From Portulaca oleracea (taxonomy: Eukaryota > Streptophyta > Magnoliopsida > Caryophyllales > Portulacaceae): DNA of 64,000 nucleotides. How positions within the stretch are numbered: position 1 is the first letter of the stretch; each line of letters begins with the position of its first letter. Of this stretch, positions 22,744 to 33,450 are shown piece by piece. The stretch is from the NCBI GenBank assembly GCA_029582165.1, contig CM055890.1, forward strand, positions 771,143 to 835,142. The letters run 5' to 3'. A model generated the notes under the pieces. The model searched no databases and was not told where the DNA came from. It saw nothing but the letters and a program-made list of their open reading frames with translations. The position numbers and the translations under genes are program-made.

Positions 22744-23275
22744 TCAATATATCAAATACAAAGTAAACACATGGTGTTGTTTTCTCTCTAGCTTTTGTGC
22801 TAGTTTTCGTTTCTCTTGAGGAGTTTGAAGTTATCCCCTTCTTCTATTCAAGGGTGGCATCCTTGAAGGTGAAAGGAAGGAATCAAGGTCTCTTGAAGGT
22901 GGTGTGGCTATATCCTTCCAAGAGTCTTCAAAAGCCATCATCTATCCATCGTTCATTCATCCATTTATCATCCATTTCGTGTTATTCATCAAGAATTCAA
23001 CAAGAATTCGTCAAGCATTCAACAAGAAGCATTTGTCCTTCATCAAACACGTCCAAGCTTCATTCGTTCGTCGTCATTCATCATTCGTTTGTCCATTTGT
23101 TCATTATTTCCATCCAATTGGTAATCATCTTTCATAGTTCTTTCCATCCTTTTTTCATCCATTTCTATTCCATTTTTGGTTCTTTGGAACTTTGAGAAAG
23201 GAGATTCCTATCTTCGTTTTTAAAGATCCTTAGATATTGTGTAGTGAGATCAACCCTTGGTCCCATTATGCATCA
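22744..23275 (+). repeat. Family C LTR C0, 3' part only
   Basis: It begins within the LTR (TCAATATATCAAATAC, just downstream of where the TATA box would be) and ends CATTATGCATCA. The 5' 400 bases are lost in the gap. Confidence 0.9.
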
Positions 23276-23279
23276 AATT

Positions 23280-23291
23280 TGGTATCAGAGC
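23280..23291 (+). other. Primer-binding site of unit C1
   Basis: TGGTATCAGAGC, intact, four bases after the LTR end. Intact copies also occur at 28831-28842, 41927-41938, 46604-46615, 50552-50563, 53947-53958 and 58578-58589. Confidence 0.9.
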
Positions 23292-23415
23292 TAAGGAGTT
23301 TGAATCTCTTAGTTCTTGAAACAATCTTTTTACAATCTTTTCTCTCCCACACGTTCCCCATCACACGTCCATCACAAAATTTCATTCCCCATCATCTCTC
23401 CATCACACGCCACCC

Positions 23416-23432
23416 ATAAGTTCTTCCAAGAA
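23416..23432. promoter_or_regulatory. Leader palindrome and AAGAACTCATC repeats, family C
   Basis: AAGTTCTTCCAAGAACT contains an AGTTCTT/AAGAACT inverted repeat, followed to about 23480 by four copies of an 11-12 base AAGAACTCATC-like unit. The same block recurs in each C unit and in the A and E leaders. Function unknown. Confidence 0.5.
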
Positions 23433-23600
23433 CTCATCAAGAACCCATCAAGAACTCATCAAGAACTCATAAAGAATCATAAACTCCACAAAGAACCCGT
23501 GAGCCCAAACACAAATCCAACCAATTCCCCCTCACGTCCCATCTATGCTAACCATCCTACCATGAGTTTCTTGTGATCTTTTGAATCAAGATAGGTTCTA

Positions 23601-24147
23601 ATGGATTGCAAAAGGTCCAAAGAAGAATTCCCAACGTGAGCTACAATGCTCAAGCAACAAATTGATGATCTTGCCAAGCAAATGGAAGATTGTGGATTCT
23701 TCCAAAGGGGACAAGAAGCACAAGATCACGTGGTTCACTCTTCTAAGGTTGAATATGAAGCACCTTATGCACGGAGTAAACATTCCAACAAAAGAATGGG
23801 AAGAAAGTTCAAGAAGATTTCTTGCCATCCGACATAAAGGTGACTCCATCAACAATCTTGAAGGAGTTAAGCAAGGGAGCATGGATGTACTTGATTATAC
23901 AATAGAGTTCAAGTGGCAATTATGGAAGAATGGCCTTAAGGAGGACGATCCACGCATTTTGGTATACTACTCTCTTGGTCTTAATGATTACATTCGTCGT
24001 GTTGTTGCAAATCAACTTCTCACAAACTTGGAAGAGTTAAGTTCTTTAGCTCTCGATGTTGAAAGACAAAGGAGATGTTGTCATTGCCAAAGTTTAGGCC
24101 ACATTGATTTGGAGTGCCCTAACAAGAAGAAAGATGTCTTTGGTTGA
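23601..24147 (+). pseudogene. Unit C1 Gag, short form
   Basis: ATG at 23601 (MDCKR...), then LKQQIDDLAKQMEDCG, a Lys-rich basic stretch, MDVLDYTIEFKWQLWKNGLKED and LNDYIRRVVANQL, ending in a perfect CX2CX4HX4C knuckle (24076-24117, CCHCQSLGHIDLEC) and a stop shortly after. Compared with family A, the region with the conserved WW and LDW motifs is absent, so this Gag keeps only the distal capsid half and the nucleocapsid. One or two single-base shifts near 23690 and 23830 break the frame; copy C4 is open through the same region. Confidence 0.78.
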
Positions 24148-24868
24148 GTACCAAACACATGATAACAAACCATTTGAGGAGGAAAAGGAAGAAGAAATTG
24201 GGATTGACGCATATGAGGAGGAGAATAAAGAGGAAGAAAAGGTAGAAGAGGAGCATATGGAAAAGTGGCTTGTGACAAAAGAAGCAAGTGTGGCGTATGA
24301 ACATCCACAAAAAGAGTGCAAGAACTCTCATTATACCAACAAAGGAGAAGTATGTTCGTTGAACCAAGAAAAGGAAAGTTGTGCCTCCTATGGAAATATT
24401 GTTGTCCTTACGCAAGGGTTAAGCCATGACAAGTTCATTCATTTCAATCCAAGAAGTTTAGTAAGTCTTTGCTTTTACAAAATTTGCAAAGATTCATTAT
24501 ATTGCAAAATTACTTCTATGGATTCTTGTCATACTCTGTTGGAAGGACCAAAGTTGCTTGATAGGAATATCATGCCTCTTGATGCATCTCTACTTCCATC
24601 TTATACCACACGGCCTAAGAAGGAAGAAAGCCATCTTGTGTCGATCATGAAAAAGGAGTATCGAGGGAATAAAGAGTATAAGGATCCTATTCTTATACAT
24701 TTTGAGAAGAATGAAACGGATCCAAGTATCCATCACATTTTGAATCTTCCTATGAAGCATATCTTCCATGAGCATCCAAGAGCTATCTACTTAGATCACT
24801 TGGTTGAAAGGCCGAGAATTCGAAAGGATGAAATAGACAAGTCATCAAGGTACATTGTTTCATGCTAA
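24134..24868 (+). CDS. Unit C1 acidic linker and degenerate protease-like protein
   Basis: The open frame overlaps the end of gag in a different frame; MSLVEYQTHDNKP at 24134 is the likely first shared residue. It contains a Glu-rich linker (about residues 10-45), VCSLNQEKESCASYGN at the position of the retropepsin active site (family A: SLIIDGGSCTN, so the catalytic Asp is gone), SLCFYKICKDSLYCKITSMD and SCHTLLEGPKLLDRNIM matching the distal protease, then a stretch ending DHLVERPRIRKDE. A frame shift near 24835 separates it from the C-terminal module at 24849-25070. Probably no proteolytic activity; may only be a relic. Confidence 0.7.
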   Translation: MSLVEYQTHDNKPFEEEKEEEIGIDAYEEENKEEEKVEEEHMEKWLVTKEASVAYEHPQKECKNSHYTNKGEVCSLNQEKESCASYGNIVVLTQGLSHDKFIHFNPRSLVSLCFYKICKDSLYCKITSMDSCHTLLEGPKLLDRNIMPLDASLLPSYTTRPKKEESHLVSIMKKEYRGNKEYKDPILIHFEKNETDPSIHHILNLPMKHIFHEHPRAIYLDHLVERPRIRKDEIDKSSRYIVSC

Positions 24869-25116
24869 ATGACAAGGGTAAAGTGGTAAGAATAGACTTG
24901 GGAGTGAGAAGCAACGTGAACAACCCACGCTCACGGTGAAGAAATGCAAGTCCAAGTCTTATGGTGTTCGAGAAATCATCGGAAGAAAGTTTAAGAAGTT
25001 AATCAAAGGAATCTACGATGACTTCAAAGCTTTCAAGAAGAAAGTCTTTGTGAAGAAGGCAAGTGAGAGTTGATTTTTCCAAAGTTTGAGGGCAAACTTT
25101 TTCAACCGCGGGTGTA

Positions 25117-26056
25117 TGATTCATACTTGATGGTCTTATGCATCAAGGTCAACCATGGAGACATCTAATACTCACCTAGAAGGAAGAAGAGCTCAAGTCT
25201 CTCATATATCTCTACTTGGAAGGGATCAACTCATATGGTCGTATACTTTTGCTCCTTAATTCAAGGACCGTGAAGCTATCATAGAAGTCATCCTAGAAGG
25301 GATTATTCTACATTCCAAGAGCTTTCATATGGTTCAAGAATCTTTAAGTTTGGATGAGAATCCAAGGAGTTATCATCATTTGAAATCTAGTTTAGTTCAT
25401 TGTTTTCTTTATGATGTAATCATTAGAATAGATGATGTAAGCCTCAAGGGCCTATTTCTTGATTTGTGCACGTTTAGGAGGGCTAGGATTACTATAAATA
25501 CCCCCTTAGGCCTCTTGTAATCTCATTCATTCAATATATCAAATACAAAGTAAACACATGGTGTTGTTTTCTCTCTAGCTTTTGTGCTAGTTTTCGCTTT
25601 CTCGAGGGAGTTTGAAGTTATCCCCTTCTTCTATTCAAGGGTGGCATCCTTGAAGGTGAAAGGAAGGAATCAAGGTCTCTTGAAGGTGGTGTGGCTATAT
25701 CCTTCCAAGAGTCTTCAAAAGCCATCATCTATCCATCGTTCATTCATCCATTTATCATCCATTTCGTGTTATTCATCAAGAATTCAACAAGAATTCGTCA
25801 AGCATTCAACAAGAAGCATTTGTCCTTCATCAAACACGCCCAAGCTTCATTCGCTCGTCATTCATCATTCGTTTGTCCATTTGTTCATTATTTCCATCCA
25901 ATTGTAATCATCTTTCATAGTTCTTTCCATCCTTTTTCATCCATTTCTATTCCATTTTTGTTCTTTGGAACTTTGAGAAAGGAGATTCCTATCTTCGCTT
26001 TTAAAGATCCTTAGATATTGTGTAGTGAGATCAACCCTTGGTCCCATTATGCATCA
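25117..26056 (+). repeat. Family C LTR C1 (940 bp)
   Basis: Ends in CATTATGCATCA. Its start is altered to TGATTCATACTTG instead of TGATGCATAATTG, which breaks the terminal inverted repeat. TATA box at 25493-25500. Shared by units C1 and C2. Confidence 0.92.
25493..25500 (+). promoter_or_regulatory. TATA box of family C LTR
   Basis: TATAAATA followed by a C run and TTAGGC, then TTGTAATCTCATTC. It is conserved in C1 to C8 and absent from the H1 LTR. The likely transcription start is a few tens of bases downstream. Confidence 0.75.
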
Positions 26057-26371
26057 AATTTGTATCGAGCTAAGGAGTTTGAATCTCTTAGTTCTTGAAA
26101 CAATCTTTTACAATCTTTCCTCTCCCACACGTTCCCATCACACGTCCATCACAAAATTTCATTCCCATCATCTCTCCATCACACGCCACCCATAAGTTCT
26201 TCCAAGAACTCATCAAGAACCCATCAAGAACTCATCTAGAACTCATAAAGAATCATAAACTCCACAAAGGACCCGTGAGCCCAAACACAAATCCAACCAC
26301 CCCTCACGTCCCATCTATGCTAACCATCCTACCATGAGTTTCTTGTGATCTTTGAATCAAGATAGGTTCTA

Positions 26372-26910
26372 ATGGATTGCAAAAGGTCCAGCAAGAATTC
26401 CCAACGTGAGCTACAATGCTTGAAGCAACAAATTGATGATCTTGCCAAGCAAATGGAAGATTGTGGATTCTTCCAAAGGGGACAAGAAGCACAAGATCAC
26501 GTGTGGTTCACTCTTCTAAGGTTGAATATGAAGCACCTTACACGGAGTAAACATTCCAACAAAAAGAATGGGAAGAAAGTTCAAGAAGATTTCTTGCCAT
26601 CCGACATAAAGGTGACTCCATCAACAATCTTGAAGGAGTTAAGCAAGGGAGCATGGATGTACTTGATTATACAATAGAGTTCAAGTGGCAATTATGGAAG
26701 AATGGCCTTAAGGAGGACGATCCACGCATTTTGGTATACTACTCTCTTGGTCTTAATGATTACATTCGTCGGTTGTTGCAAATCAACTTCTCACAAACTT
26801 GGAAGAGTTAAGTTCTTTAGCTCGATGTTGAAAGACAAAGGAGATGTTGTCATTGCCAAAGTTTAGGCCACATTGATTTGGAGTGCCCTAACAAGAAGAA
26901 AGATGTCTTT
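26372..26910 (+). pseudogene. Unit C2 Gag, short form
   Basis: ATG at 26372 with MDCKRSSKNSQRELQC, the best-preserved start among the array units. It runs LKQQIDDLAKQMEDCG, then shifts frame at a GG/GGG difference near 26464 and again downstream. The knuckle CCHCQSLGHIDLEC is near 26840-26880. Same organisation as C1. Confidence 0.78.
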
Positions 26911-27840
26911 GGTTGAGTACCAAACACATGATAACAAACCATTTGAGGAGGAAAAGGAAGAAGAAATTGGGATTGACGCATATGAGGAGGAGAATAAAGA
27001 GGAAGAAAAGGTAGAAGAGGAGCATATGGAAAAGTGGCTTGTGACAAAGAAGCAAGTGTGGCGTATGAACATCCACAAAAAGAGTGCAAGAACTCTCATT
27101 ATACCAACAAAGGAGAAGTATGTTCGTTGAACCAAGAAAAGGAAAGTTGTGCCTCCTATGGAAATATTGTTGTCCTTACGCAAGGGTTAAGCCATGACAA
27201 GTTCATTCATTTCAATCCAAGAAGTTTAGTAAGTCTTTGCTTTATAAAATTTGCAAATATTCATTATATTGCAAAATTACTTCTATGGATTCTCACATAC
27301 TCTGTTGGAAGGACCAAAGTTGCTTGATAGGAATATCATGCCTCTTGATGCATCTCTACTTCCATCTTATACCACACGGCCTAAGAAGGAAGAAAGCCAT
27401 CTTGTGTCGATCATGAAAAAGGAGTATCGAGGGAATAAAGAGTATAAGGATCCTATTCTTATACATTTTGAGAAGAATGAAACGGATCCAAGTATCCATC
27501 ACATTTTGAATCTTCCTATGAAGCATATCTTCCATGAGCATCCAAGAGCTATCTACTTAGATCACTTGGTTGAAAGGCCGAGAATTGAAAGGATGAAATA
27601 GCCCAAGTCATCAAGGTACATTGTTTCATGCTAAATGACAAGGGTAAAGTGGTAAGAATAGACTTGGGGAGTGAGAAGCAACGTGAACAACCCACGTTCA
27701 CGGTGAAGAAATGCAAGTCCAAGTCTTATGGTGTTCGAGAAATCATCGGAAGAAAGTTTAAGAAGTTAATCAAAGGAATCTACGATGACTTCAAAGCTTT
27801 CAAGAAGAAAGTCTTTGTGAAGAAGGCAAGTAAGAGTTGA
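26903..27840 (+). pseudogene. Unit C2 linker, protease-like region and C-terminal module
   Basis: Same order as in C1, but broken into at least three frames (shifts near 27048, 27245-27290 and 27590). The final module at 27628-27840 is open for 70 residues: FMLNDKGKVV-like start, KKCKSKSYGVREIIGRKFKK, then GIYDDFKAFKKKVFVKKAS and stop. A polypurine tract, CCGGGGGTGTA, precedes the LTR. Confidence 0.75.
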
Positions 27841-27881
27841 TTTTCCAAGTTTGAGGACAAACTTTTTCAACCGGGGGTGTA

Positions 27882-28826
27882 TGATGCATAATTGATGGCC
27901 TTATGCATCAAGGTCAACCATGGAGACATCTAATACTCACCTAGAAGGAAGAAGAGCTCAAGTCTCTCTTATAGATCTCTACTTGGAAGGGATCAACTCA
28001 TATGGTCGTATACTTTCGCTCCTTAATTCAAGGACCGTGAAGCTATCATAGAAGTCATCCTAGAAGGATTATTCTACATTCCAAGAGCTTTCATGGTTCA
28101 AGAATCTTTAAGTTTGGATGAGAATCCAAGGAGTTATCATCATTTGAAATCTAGTTTAGTTCATTGTTTTCTTTATGATGTAATCATTAGAATAGATGAT
28201 GTAAGCCTCAAGGGCCTATTTCTTGATTTGTGCACGTTTAGGAGGGCTAGGATTACTATAAATACCCCCCTTAGGCCTCTTGTAATCTCATTCATTCAAT
28301 AAATCAAATACAAAGTAAACACATGGTGATGTTTTCTCTATAGCTTTTTTGCTAGTTTTCGTTTCTCTTTAGGTAGTTTCGAAGTTATCCCCTTCTTCTA
28401 ATCAAGGGTGGCATACTTGAAGGTGAAAGGAAGGAATCAAGGTCTCTTGAAGGTGGTGTGGCTATATCCTTCCAAGAGTCTTCAAAAGCCATCATCTATC
28501 CATCGTTCATTCATCCATTTATCATCCATTTCGTGTTATTCATCAAGAATTCAACAAGAATTCGTCAAGCATTCAACAAGAAGCATTTGTCCTTCATCAA
28601 ACACGCCCAAGCTTCATTCGCTCGTCATTCATCATTCGTTTGTCCATTTGTTCATTATTTCCATCCAATTGGTAATCATCTTTCATAGTTCTTTCCATCC
28701 TTTTTTCATCCATTTCTATTACATTTATGGTTCTTTGGAACTTTGAGAAAGGAGATTCCTATCTTCGTTTTTAAAGATCCTTAGATATTGTGTAGTGAGA
28801 TCAACCCTTGGTCCCATTATGCATCA
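27882..28826 (+). repeat. Family C LTR C2 (945 bp)
   Basis: Complete with intact terminal hairpin (loop TTGATGGCC). A few differences from its neighbours cluster at 28315-28415. Shared by C2 and C3. Confidence 0.92.
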
Positions 28827-29151
28827 AATTTGGTATCAGAGCTAAGGAGTTTGAATCTCTTAGTTCTTGAAACAATCTTTTTACAATCTTTCCCTCTCCC
28901 ACACGTTCCACATCAAACGCCCATCACAAACTTTCATTCCCATCATCTCTCCATCACACGCCACCCATAAGTTCTTCCAAGAACTCATCAAGAACCCATC
29001 AAGAACTCATCAAGAACTCATAAAGAATCATAAACTCCACAAAGAACCCGTGAGCCCAAACACAAATCCAACCAATTCCCCCTCACGTCCCATCTATGCT
29101 AACCATCCTACCATGAGTTTCTTGTGATCTTTTGAATCAAGATAGGTTCTA

Positions 29152-29700
29152 ATGGATTGCAAAAGGTCCAAAGAAGAATTCCCAACGTGAGCTACAATGC
29201 TTGAAGCAACAAATTGATGATCTTGCCAAGCAAATGGAAGATTGTGGATTCTTCCAAAGGGGACAAGAAGCACAAGATCACGTGTGGTTCACTCTTCTAA
29301 GGTTGAATATGAAGCACCTTATGCACGGAGTAAACATTCCAACAAAAAGAATGGGAAGAAAGTTCAAGAAGATTTCTTGCCATCCGACATAAAGGTGACT
29401 CCATCAACAATCTTGAAGGAGTTAAGCAAGGGAGCATGGATGTACTTGATTATACAATAGAGTTCAAGTGGCAATTATGGAAGAATGGCCTTAAGGAGGA
29501 CGATCCACGCATTTTGGTATACTACTCTCTTGGTCTTAATGATTACATTCGTGGTTGTTGCAAATCAACTTCTCACAAACTGGGAAGAGTTCAGTTCTTT
29601 AGCTCGCGAGGTTGAAAGACAAAGGAGATGTTGTCCGTGCCAAAGTTTAGGCCACATTGATTTGGAGTGCCCTAACAAGAAGAAAGATGTCTTTGGTTGA
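29152..29700 (+). pseudogene. Unit C3 Gag, short form
   Basis: ATG at 29152. LKQQIDDLAKQ, basic stretch and WQLWKNG segment as in C1. The knuckle reads CCPCQSLGHIDLEC (29629-29670), with His changed to Pro at a non-liganding position, so all four zinc ligands remain. Frame shifts near 29255 and 29555. Confidence 0.77.
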
Positions 29701-30388
29701 GTACCAAACACATGATAACAAACCATTTGAGGAGGAAAAGGAAGAAGAAATTGGGATTGACGCATATGAGGAGGAGAATAAAGAGGAAGAAAAGGTAGAA
29801 GAGGAGCATATGGAAAAGTGGCTTGTGACAAAAGAAGCAAGTGTGGCGTATGAACATCCACAAAAAGAGTGCAAGAACTCTCATTATACCAACAAAGGAG
29901 AAGTATGTTCGTTGAACCAAGAAAAGGAAAGTTGTGCCTCCTATGGAAATATTGTTGTCCTTACGCAAGGGTTAAGCCATGACAAGTTCATTCATTTCAA
30001 TCCAAGAAGTTTAGTAAGTCTTTGCTTTTACAAAATTTGCAAAGATTCATTATATTGCAAAATTACTTCTATGGATTCTTGTCATACTCTGTTGGAAGGA
30101 CCAAAGTTGCTTGATAGGAATATCATGCCTCTTGATGCATCTCTACTTCCATCTTATACCACACGGCCTAAGAAGGAAGAAAGCCATCTTGTGTCGATCA
30201 TGAAAAAGGAGTATCGAGGGAATAAAGAGTATAAGGATCCTATTCTTATACATTTTGAGAAGAATGAAACGGATCCAAGTATCCATCACATTTTGAATCT
30301 TCCTATGAAGCATATCTTCCATGAGCATCCAAGAGCTATCTACTTAGATCACTTGGTTGAAAGGCCGAGAATTCGAAGGATGAAATAG
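29687..30388 (+). CDS. Unit C3 acidic linker and degenerate protease-like protein
   Basis: An open stretch of about 230 residues from MSLVEYQ to a stop after RPRIRRMK. Glu-rich linker, LNQEKESCASYGN in place of the active-site motif, MDSCHTLLEGPKLLDR, then the PMKHIFHEHPRAIYLDHLVERP block found in all C copies. A one-base shift before the stop separates the C-terminal module (30415-30626). No catalytic Asp. Confidence 0.7.
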   Translation: MSLVEYQTHDNKPFEEEKEEEIGIDAYEEENKEEEKVEEEHMEKWLVTKEASVAYEHPQKECKNSHYTNKGEVCSLNQEKESCASYGNIVVLTQGLSHDKFIHFNPRSLVSLCFYKICKDSLYCKITSMDSCHTLLEGPKLLDRNIMPLDASLLPSYTTRPKKEESHLVSIMKKEYRGNKEYKDPILIHFEKNETDPSIHHILNLPMKHIFHEHPRAIYLDHLVERPRIRRMK

Positions 30389-30666
30389 CCCAAGTCATCA
30401 AGGTACATTGTTTCATGCTAAATGACAAGGGTAAAGTGGTAAGAATAGACTTGGGGAGGAGAAGCAACGTGAACAACCCACGTTCACGGTGAAGAAATGC
30501 AAGTCCAAGTCTTATGGTGTTCGAGAAATCATCGGAAGAAAGTTTAAGAAGTTAATCAAAGGAATCTACGATGACTTCAAAGCTTTCAAGAAGAAAGTCT
30601 TTGTGAAGAAGGCAAGTGAGAGTTGATTTTTCCAAAGTTTGAGGGCAAACTTTTCAATCGGGTGTA

Positions 30667-31609
30667 TGATGCATAATTGATGGCCTTATGCATCAAGGTC
30701 AACCATGGAGACATCTAATACTCACCTAGAAGGAAGAAGAGCTCAAGTCTCTCATATATCTCTACTGGAAGGGATCAACTCATATGGTCGTATACTTTTG
30801 CTCCTTAATTCAAGGACCGTGAAGCTATCATAGAAGTCATCCTAGAAGGATTATTCTACATTCCAAGAGCTTTCATATGGTTCAAGAATCTTTAAGTTTG
30901 GATGAGAATCCAAGGAGTTATCATCATTTGAAATCTAGTTTAGTTCATTGTTTTCTTTATGATGTAATCATTAGAATAGATGATGTAAGCCTCAAGGGGC
31001 CTATTTCTTGATTTGTGCACGTTTAGGAGGGCTAGGATTACTATAAATACCCCCTTAGGCCTCTTGTAATCTCATTCATTCAATATATCAAATACAAAGT
31101 AAACACATGGTGTTGTTTTCTCTAGCTTTTGTGCTAGTTTTCGTTTCTCTTGAGGGAGTTTCAAGTTATCCCTTCTTCTATTCAAGGGTGGCATCCTTGA
31201 AGGTGAAAGGAAGGAATTGAAGGTCTCTTGAAGGTGGTGTGGCTATATCCTTCCAAGAGTCTTCAAAAGCCATCATCTATCCATCGTTCATTCATCCATT
31301 TATCATCCATTTCGTGTTATTCATCAAGAATTCCACAAGAATTAAATCAAGCATTCAACAAGAAGCATTTGTCCTTCATCAAACACGCCCAAGCTTCATT
31401 CGTTCGTCGTCATTCATCATTCGTTTGTCCATTTGTTCATTATTTCCATCCAATTGGTAATCATCTTTCATAGTTCTTTCCATCCTTTTTCATCCATTTC
31501 TATTCCATTTTGGTTCTTTGGAACTTTGAGAAAGGAGATTCCTATCTTCGCTTTTAAAGATCCTTAGATATTGTGTAGTGAGATCAACCCTTGGTCCCAT
31601 TATGCATCA
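30667..31609 (+). repeat. Family C LTR C3 (943 bp)
   Basis: Complete, with intact terminal hairpin and TATA box near 31042. Shared by C3 and C4. The following primer-binding site is degraded (TGTATCGAGC). Confidence 0.92.
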
Positions 31610-31930
31610 AATTTGTATCGAGCTAAGGAGTTTGAATCTCTTAGTTCTTGAAACAATCTTTTACAATCTTTCCTCTCCCACACGTTCCCATCACACGTCC
31701 ATCACAAAATTTCATTCCCCATCATCTCTCCATCACACGCCACCCATAAGTTCTTCCAAGAACTCATCAAGAACCCATCAAGAACTCATCAAGAACTCAT
31801 AAAGAATCATAAACTCCACAAAGAACCCGTGAGCCCAAACACAAATCCAACCAATTCCCCCTCACGTCCCATCTATGCTAACCATCCTACCATGAGTTTC
31901 TTGTGATCTTTTGAATCAAGATAGGTTCTA

Positions 31931-32480
31931 ATGGATTGCAACAGGTCCAAAGAAGAATTCCCAACGTGAGCTACAATGCTTGAAGCAACAAATTGATGAT
32001 CTTGCCAAGCAAATGGAAGATTGTGGGATTCTTCCAAAGGGGACAAGAAGCACAAGATCACGTGTGGTTCACTCTTCTAAGGTTGAATATGAAGCACCTT
32101 ATGCACGGAGTAAACATTCCAACAAGAAGAATGGGAAGAAAGTTCAAGAAGATTTCTTGCCATCCGATTACAAAGGTGACTCCATCAACAATCTTGAAGG
32201 AGTTAAGCAAGGGAGCATGGATGTACTTGATTATACAATAGAGTTCAAGTGGCAATTATGGAAGAATGGCCTTAAGGAGGACGATCCACGCATTTTGGTA
32301 TACTACTCTCTTGGTCTTAATGATTACATTCGTGTTGTTGCAAATCAACTTCTCACAAACTTGGAAGAGTTAAGTTCTTTAGCTCTCGATGTTGAAAGAC
32401 AAAGGAGATGTTGTCATTGCCAAAGTTTAGGCCACATTGATTTGGAGTGCCCTAACAAGAAGAAAGATGTCTTTGGTTGA
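31931..32480 (+). CDS. Unit C4 Gag, short form, best open copy in the array
   Basis: ATG at 31931; the frame is open without stops from about 31980 to 32480 (166 residues). It shows LKQQIDDLAKQMEDCGILPK, a Lys/Ser-rich basic stretch, QEDFLPSDYKGDSINN, MDVLDYTIEFKWQLWKNG, a Leu-rich segment and the knuckle CCHCQSLGHIDLEC (32409-32450). It stops soon after because of the 2-bp lesion shared by the array. An early shift between the ATG and residue 12 remains. It lacks the WW capsid core of family A. Confidence 0.75.
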
Positions 32481-33168
32481 GTACCAAACACATGATAACA
32501 AACCATTTGAGGAGGAAAAGGAAGAAGAAATTGGGATTGACGCATATGAGGAGGAGAATAAAGAGGAAGAAAAGGTAGAAGAGGAGCATATGGAAAAGTG
32601 GCTTGTGACAAAAGAAGCAAGTGTGGCGTATGAACATCCACAAAAAGAGTGCAAGAACTCTCATTATACCAACAAAGGAGAAGTATGTTCGTTGAACCAA
32701 GAAAAGGAAAGTTGTGCCTCCTATGGAAATATTGTTGTCCTTACGCAAGGGTTAAGCCATGACAAGTTCATTCATTTCAATCCAAGAAGTTTAGTAAGTC
32801 TTTGCTTTTACAAAATTTGCAAAGATTCATTATATTGCAAAATTACTTCTATGGATTCTTGTCATACTCTGTTGGAAGGACCAAAGTTGCTTGATAGGAA
32901 TATCATGCCTCTTGATGCATCTCTACTTCCATCTTATACCACACGGCCTAAGAAGGAAGAAAGCCATCTTGTGTCGATCATGAAAAAGGAGTATCGAGGG
33001 AATAAAGAGTATAAGGATCCTATTCTTATACATTTTGAGAAGAATGAAACGGATCCAAGTATCCATCACATTTTGAATCTTCCTATGAAGCATATCTTCC
33101 ATGAGCATCCAAGAGCTATCTACTTAGATCACTTGGTTGAAAGGCCGAGAATTGAAAGGATGAAATAG
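32467..33168 (+). CDS. Unit C4 acidic linker and degenerate protease-like protein
   Basis: Open from MSLVEYQ to a stop after RPRIERMK (33168). Linker about 35 residues with more than half Glu. Active-site motif replaced by NQEKES; distal MDSCHTLLEGPKLLDR kept. The C-terminal module follows in another frame at 33195-33407 (70 residues). Nearly identical to C3, consistent with recent duplication. Confidence 0.7.
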   Translation: MSLVEYQTHDNKPFEEEKEEEIGIDAYEEENKEEEKVEEEHMEKWLVTKEASVAYEHPQKECKNSHYTNKGEVCSLNQEKESCASYGNIVVLTQGLSHDKFIHFNPRSLVSLCFYKICKDSLYCKITSMDSCHTLLEGPKLLDRNIMPLDASLLPSYTTRPKKEESHLVSIMKKEYRGNKEYKDPILIHFEKNETDPSIHHILNLPMKHIFHEHPRAIYLDHLVERPRIERMK

Positions 33169-33436
33169 CCCAAGTCATCAAGGTACATTGTTTCATGCTA
33201 AATGACAAGGGTAAAGTGGTAAGAATAGACTTGGGGAGTGAGAAGCAACGTGAACAACCCACGTTCACGGTGAAGAAATGCAAGTCCAAGTCTTATGGTG
33301 TTCGAGAAATCATCGGAAGAAAGTTTAAGAAGTTAATCAAAGGAATCTACGATGACTTCAAAGCTTTCAAGAAGAAAGTCTTTGTGAAGAAGGCAAGTGA
33401 GAGTTGATTTTTCCAAAGTTTGAGGGCAAACTTTTT

Positions 33437-33450
33437 CAACCGGGGGTGTA
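33437..33450 (+). other. Polypurine tract of unit C4
   Basis: CAACCGGGGGTGTA directly before the LTR TG. The same string precedes LTRs at 27882, 43753, 49588 and the inverted LTR at 60918. Confidence 0.7.

Noticed and set aside
22797..23195. Ser/His/Ile-rich reading frames inside every LTR (for example 22797-23195, 31228-31473, 46156-46573)
   Set aside because: They arise from CATTCATC and CATCAAGAATTC simple repeats in the LTR; three overlapping frames are open at once, and none has a domain or consistent start.
23276..23300. Possible tRNA gene at the tRNA-like TGGTATCAGAGC sites
   Set aside because: Only about 12 bases match, always next to an LTR end; no cloverleaf. These are primer-binding sites.
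24081..24415. Minus-strand Leu/Phe/Ser/Pro-rich frames opposite the acidic linker, repeated in each C and D unit
   Set aside because: They are the complement of GAG/GAA-rich linker codons. Recurrence only reflects repetition of the unit.
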